Shown one piece after another: positions 62,437 through 64,000 of a stretch of DNA of 64,000 nucleotides. Within the stretch, counting starts at the first letter, position 1. Each line of letters begins with the position of its first letter. A program made the translations under genes and the position numbers. The notes beneath the pieces were generated by a model. That model was not told the origin of the DNA and searched no databases. It worked only from the letters and a program-made list of their open reading frames with translations. The stretch lies in NCBI GenBank assembly GCA_017792405.1, contig CP051231.1, positions 1,156,011 to 1,220,010 on the forward strand, written 5' to 3'. This DNA is from Oceanicola sp. (GTDB taxonomy: Bacteria; Pseudomonadota; Alphaproteobacteria; Rhodobacterales; Rhodobacteraceae).

Positions 62437-63456
62437 ATGGTGCAGATCAGGGCTGAAGGAATCGCGCTGGAATTCGCGCCTGAACTGGGGCTGATCGAGG
62501 CGTTGCGGGTGCAGGATGGCGGGCAAGCGGTGGTGCCGTTTCATCGTGCGCCCTGGGTCGGGCGGGAGACGATGCCGGAGGGCGCTCCGCCGCATCTGGC
62601 TCGGCTGGGCGGGGACTTCTTTTGTGCGCCCTTCGGGGAGGCCGGGCGCGGGGTGCCGCTGCACGGCTGGCCCTGCAACAGCGCGTGGGACGTGGAGGCG
62701 CGCCGGGGGGAGCTGCGGGCGGTGCTGCGCCAAGAGGTACAGGGTGCGCGGCTCACCAAGCGGCTCGCGCTGCGGGATGGCGAGCCGTTCATTTATCAGG
62801 GCCATGTGTTCGAGGGCGGGGCCGGGGCGATGCCCGTGGCCAACCATGCAAATGTCGCGCTGCCGGAGGGCGGATACATTCGCACATCGGCCAAGCGGCG
62901 CTGGCAGACAGGGGGTGCGGCGCTGGAGGCTGATCCGTCGCGAGGGCGGTCGGCTTTGAGCTATCCGGCGCGGGCCACGGACGCGGGGGCCTTTCCGGGT
63001 GCGGCGGGGCCGGTGGATTTGGGGCGCTATCCTTGGGGCGACCGGCATGAGGATTTCGTGGCCGGGATCGAGGCGGAAGGCTCGCCGCTGGGCTGGACGG
63101 CGGTGACGCGGCCTGCCGAAGGAGACCTCTACCTGTCGCTCCGCAACCCTCGCGCCTTGCCGATGACAATGCTCTGGCACTCGAACGGCGGGCGCGACTA
63201 CGCGCCGTGGAACGGGCGGCACAGGGGGTGCCTCGGGGTGGAAGAGGGCTGCGCGCCGCACCTGATCGACGCGCCGGAGATTGTGCCGCCAGCGTTGGGC
63301 GGCGGGCTGGAGGTGCGGCATCTGACGGGTGCGATCGCCTGGCCCTGCGGCGCGCCGGTGGCCCGGGTGGAGGCGCTGGGGGACGCGCTGCGGGTGACCG
63401 GCGAGGATGGCACCGTGCGGGAGGTGCCCTGCGACACGGACTTTCTCCAGCTCTGA
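62437..63456 (+). CDS. aldose 1-epimerase-like (galactose mutarotase fold) protein
   Basis: 339 residues of beta-sandwich type: VVPFHRAPWVGRE, RLGGDFFCAPFGEA near 51-64, HGWPCNSAWDV near 70, and MTMLWHSNGGRDYAPW near 246, where conserved aromatic and His residues would bind a sugar. Less close to GalM itself than to DUF4432-like relatives. Start at 62437 follows GGCAGGAGG. Divergent from the sugar operon and presumably part of the same regulon. Confidence 0.8.
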   Translation: MVQIRAEGIALEFAPELGLIEALRVQDGGQAVVPFHRAPWVGRETMPEGAPPHLARLGGDFFCAPFGEAGRGVPLHGWPCNSAWDVEARRGELRAVLRQEVQGARLTKRLALRDGEPFIYQGHVFEGGAGAMPVANHANVALPEGGYIRTSAKRRWQTGGAALEADPSRGRSALSYPARATDAGAFPGAAGPVDLGRYPWGDRHEDFVAGIEAEGSPLGWTAVTRPAEGDLYLSLRNPRALPMTMLWHSNGGRDYAPWNGRHRGCLGVEEGCAPHLIDAPEIVPPALGGGLEVRHLTGAIAWPCGAPVARVEALGDALRVTGEDGTVREVPCDTDFLQL

Positions 63457-63517
63457 GGGATGGACAGTGCCGGCGCGGGTTGCCATCGTCGCCGCAACGC
63501 ATGAGGGAGGTACACCG

Positions 63518-64000
63518 ATGAAAACGCGGGTGGCGCTGTTGCGCCAGATGGGGGCGGCGCGGCCCTATGGAGAGAGCAAGCCGCTGGAGATCGTCGAGGC
63601 CGAGCTGGCGGAGCCGGGGCAGGGTGAAATTCGGGTGAAGATGGCGGCGGCGGGGCTGTGCCACTCGGACCTCAGCACGATCAATGGCGACCGCCCGCGC
63701 GAGATGCCGGTGGCACTCGGCCATGAGGCGAGCGGCGTGGTCGAGGCCGTAGGGCCGGGGGTGACACGCTTTGCACCGGGGGATCATGTGGTGCTGGTTT
63801 TCGTGCCGACCTGCGGGCAATGCGTGCCTTGCGCCGAGGGGCGGCCTGCGCTTTGCGAGCCTGCCGCCGTGGCGGCGGTGAACGGCACATTGCTGACCGG
63901 CGACAAGAAGATCAGCGTCGATGGGGCGGTGGTGAACCACCACATCGGCGTGTCGGCCTTTTCGGAGCATGCGGTGGTGCATGAAGGTTCGGCGGTGAAG
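63518..64000 (+). CDS. zinc-dependent alcohol dehydrogenase (cut by window edge)
   Basis: First 161 residues of a medium-chain dehydrogenase. Catalytic zinc ligands Cys 48 (AAAGLCHSDLS) and His 69-Glu 70 (LGHEASGVVEAVGPGV) are present, as is the four-Cys structural zinc lobe (CGQCVPCAEGRPALC near 99-113). The start follows GGGAGG. Oxidises an alcohol or polyol with NAD(P); the C-terminal cofactor domain is outside the window. Same strand as the epimerase-like gene, 61 bases downstream. Confidence 0.94.
   Translation, partial: MKTRVALLRQMGAARPYGESKPLEIVEAELAEPGQGEIRVKMAAAGLCHSDLSTINGDRPREMPVALGHEASGVVEAVGPGVTRFAPGDHVVLVFVPTCGQCVPCAEGRPALCEPAAVAAVNGTLLTGDKKISVDGAVVNHHIGVSAFSEHAVVHEGSAVK

Overview
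The window looks like chromosomal DNA of an alphaproteobacterium of the Rhodobacterales (Roseobacter/Rhodobacter group). The basis is strong GC bias with GC-rich third codon positions, many 4-base ATGA/GTGA gene overlaps, a tkt/zapA pair beside a gene-transfer-agent-type lysis cassette, a leucine operon of the ivd-mccB-mccA-hmgL-crotonase type, and 3' hairpin repeats of a kind I associate with this family. I see no rRNA, tRNA, CRISPR array, insertion sequence or integrase. Most of the window is core and catabolic genome, with a few accessory spots.

Layout. 1-3.9 kb: transketolase (cut by the left edge, minus strand) diverges from a coiled-coil gene and zapA, followed by a five-gene coupled cassette (GH108 endolysin, holin, three small membrane or hypothetical genes). 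4-6.6 kb: a fused RimB-like protease/RimK-like ligase gene diverges from tgt. 6.6-9.8 kb: a palindrome-rich spacer, then a 987-residue secreted von Willebrand A protein with seven tandem repeats of about 86 residues. 9.9-15.3 kb: MFS transporter, DUF1330 protein, LysR regulator and uvrA with a probable SOS box. 15.4-18.3 kb: small minus-strand envelope genes, including a HEXXH protein, a TspO-like protein, two RcnB-like proteins and a DUF2892 protein behind an ATTC-N8-GAAT operator.

18.4-21.5 kb: valine operon (isobutyryl-CoA dehydrogenase, 3-hydroxyisobutyryl-CoA hydrolase, mmsB). 21.7-27.2 kb: YbdK-type ligase, NCS1 permease, two small genes, a GT2 glycosyltransferase and a decayed sulfotransferase-like fragment. 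27.2-33.9 kb: mmsA with a divergent LysR gene, CBS protein, coaD, a glycosyltransferase-like gene, moaA and a lipoprotein. 34-40 kb: AlkD-like protein, glmU-glmS, a phosphoglycolate phosphatase and a DegT aminotransferase. 40-41.4 kb: two SH3b proteins.

41.5-51.2 kb: complete leucine catabolic operon from isovaleryl-CoA to acetoacetate and acetyl-CoA, with five envelope or nuclease genes, a GST and a 21-codon ORF threaded between the enzymes, almost all joined by start/stop overlaps. The valine and leucine operons carry the same TTGAAC-N4-GTTCAA palindrome in their leaders, which suggests one shared regulator; mmsA, which completes valine breakdown, instead has its own LysR neighbour.

51.4-64 kb: an MltB-type lipoprotein, then a nine-gene minus-strand sugar operon (SDR, three Gfo/Idh/MocA oxidoreductases, a TIM-barrel isomerase/lyase and a ribose-type ABC importer). 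It diverges from an aldose-epimerase-like gene and a zinc alcohol dehydrogenase. Two LacI-type operators (TGTAANCGATTACA) lie between the divergent arms. No regulator gene is inside the window. This cluster, with an unknown substrate, is the best candidate here for an undescribed pathway.
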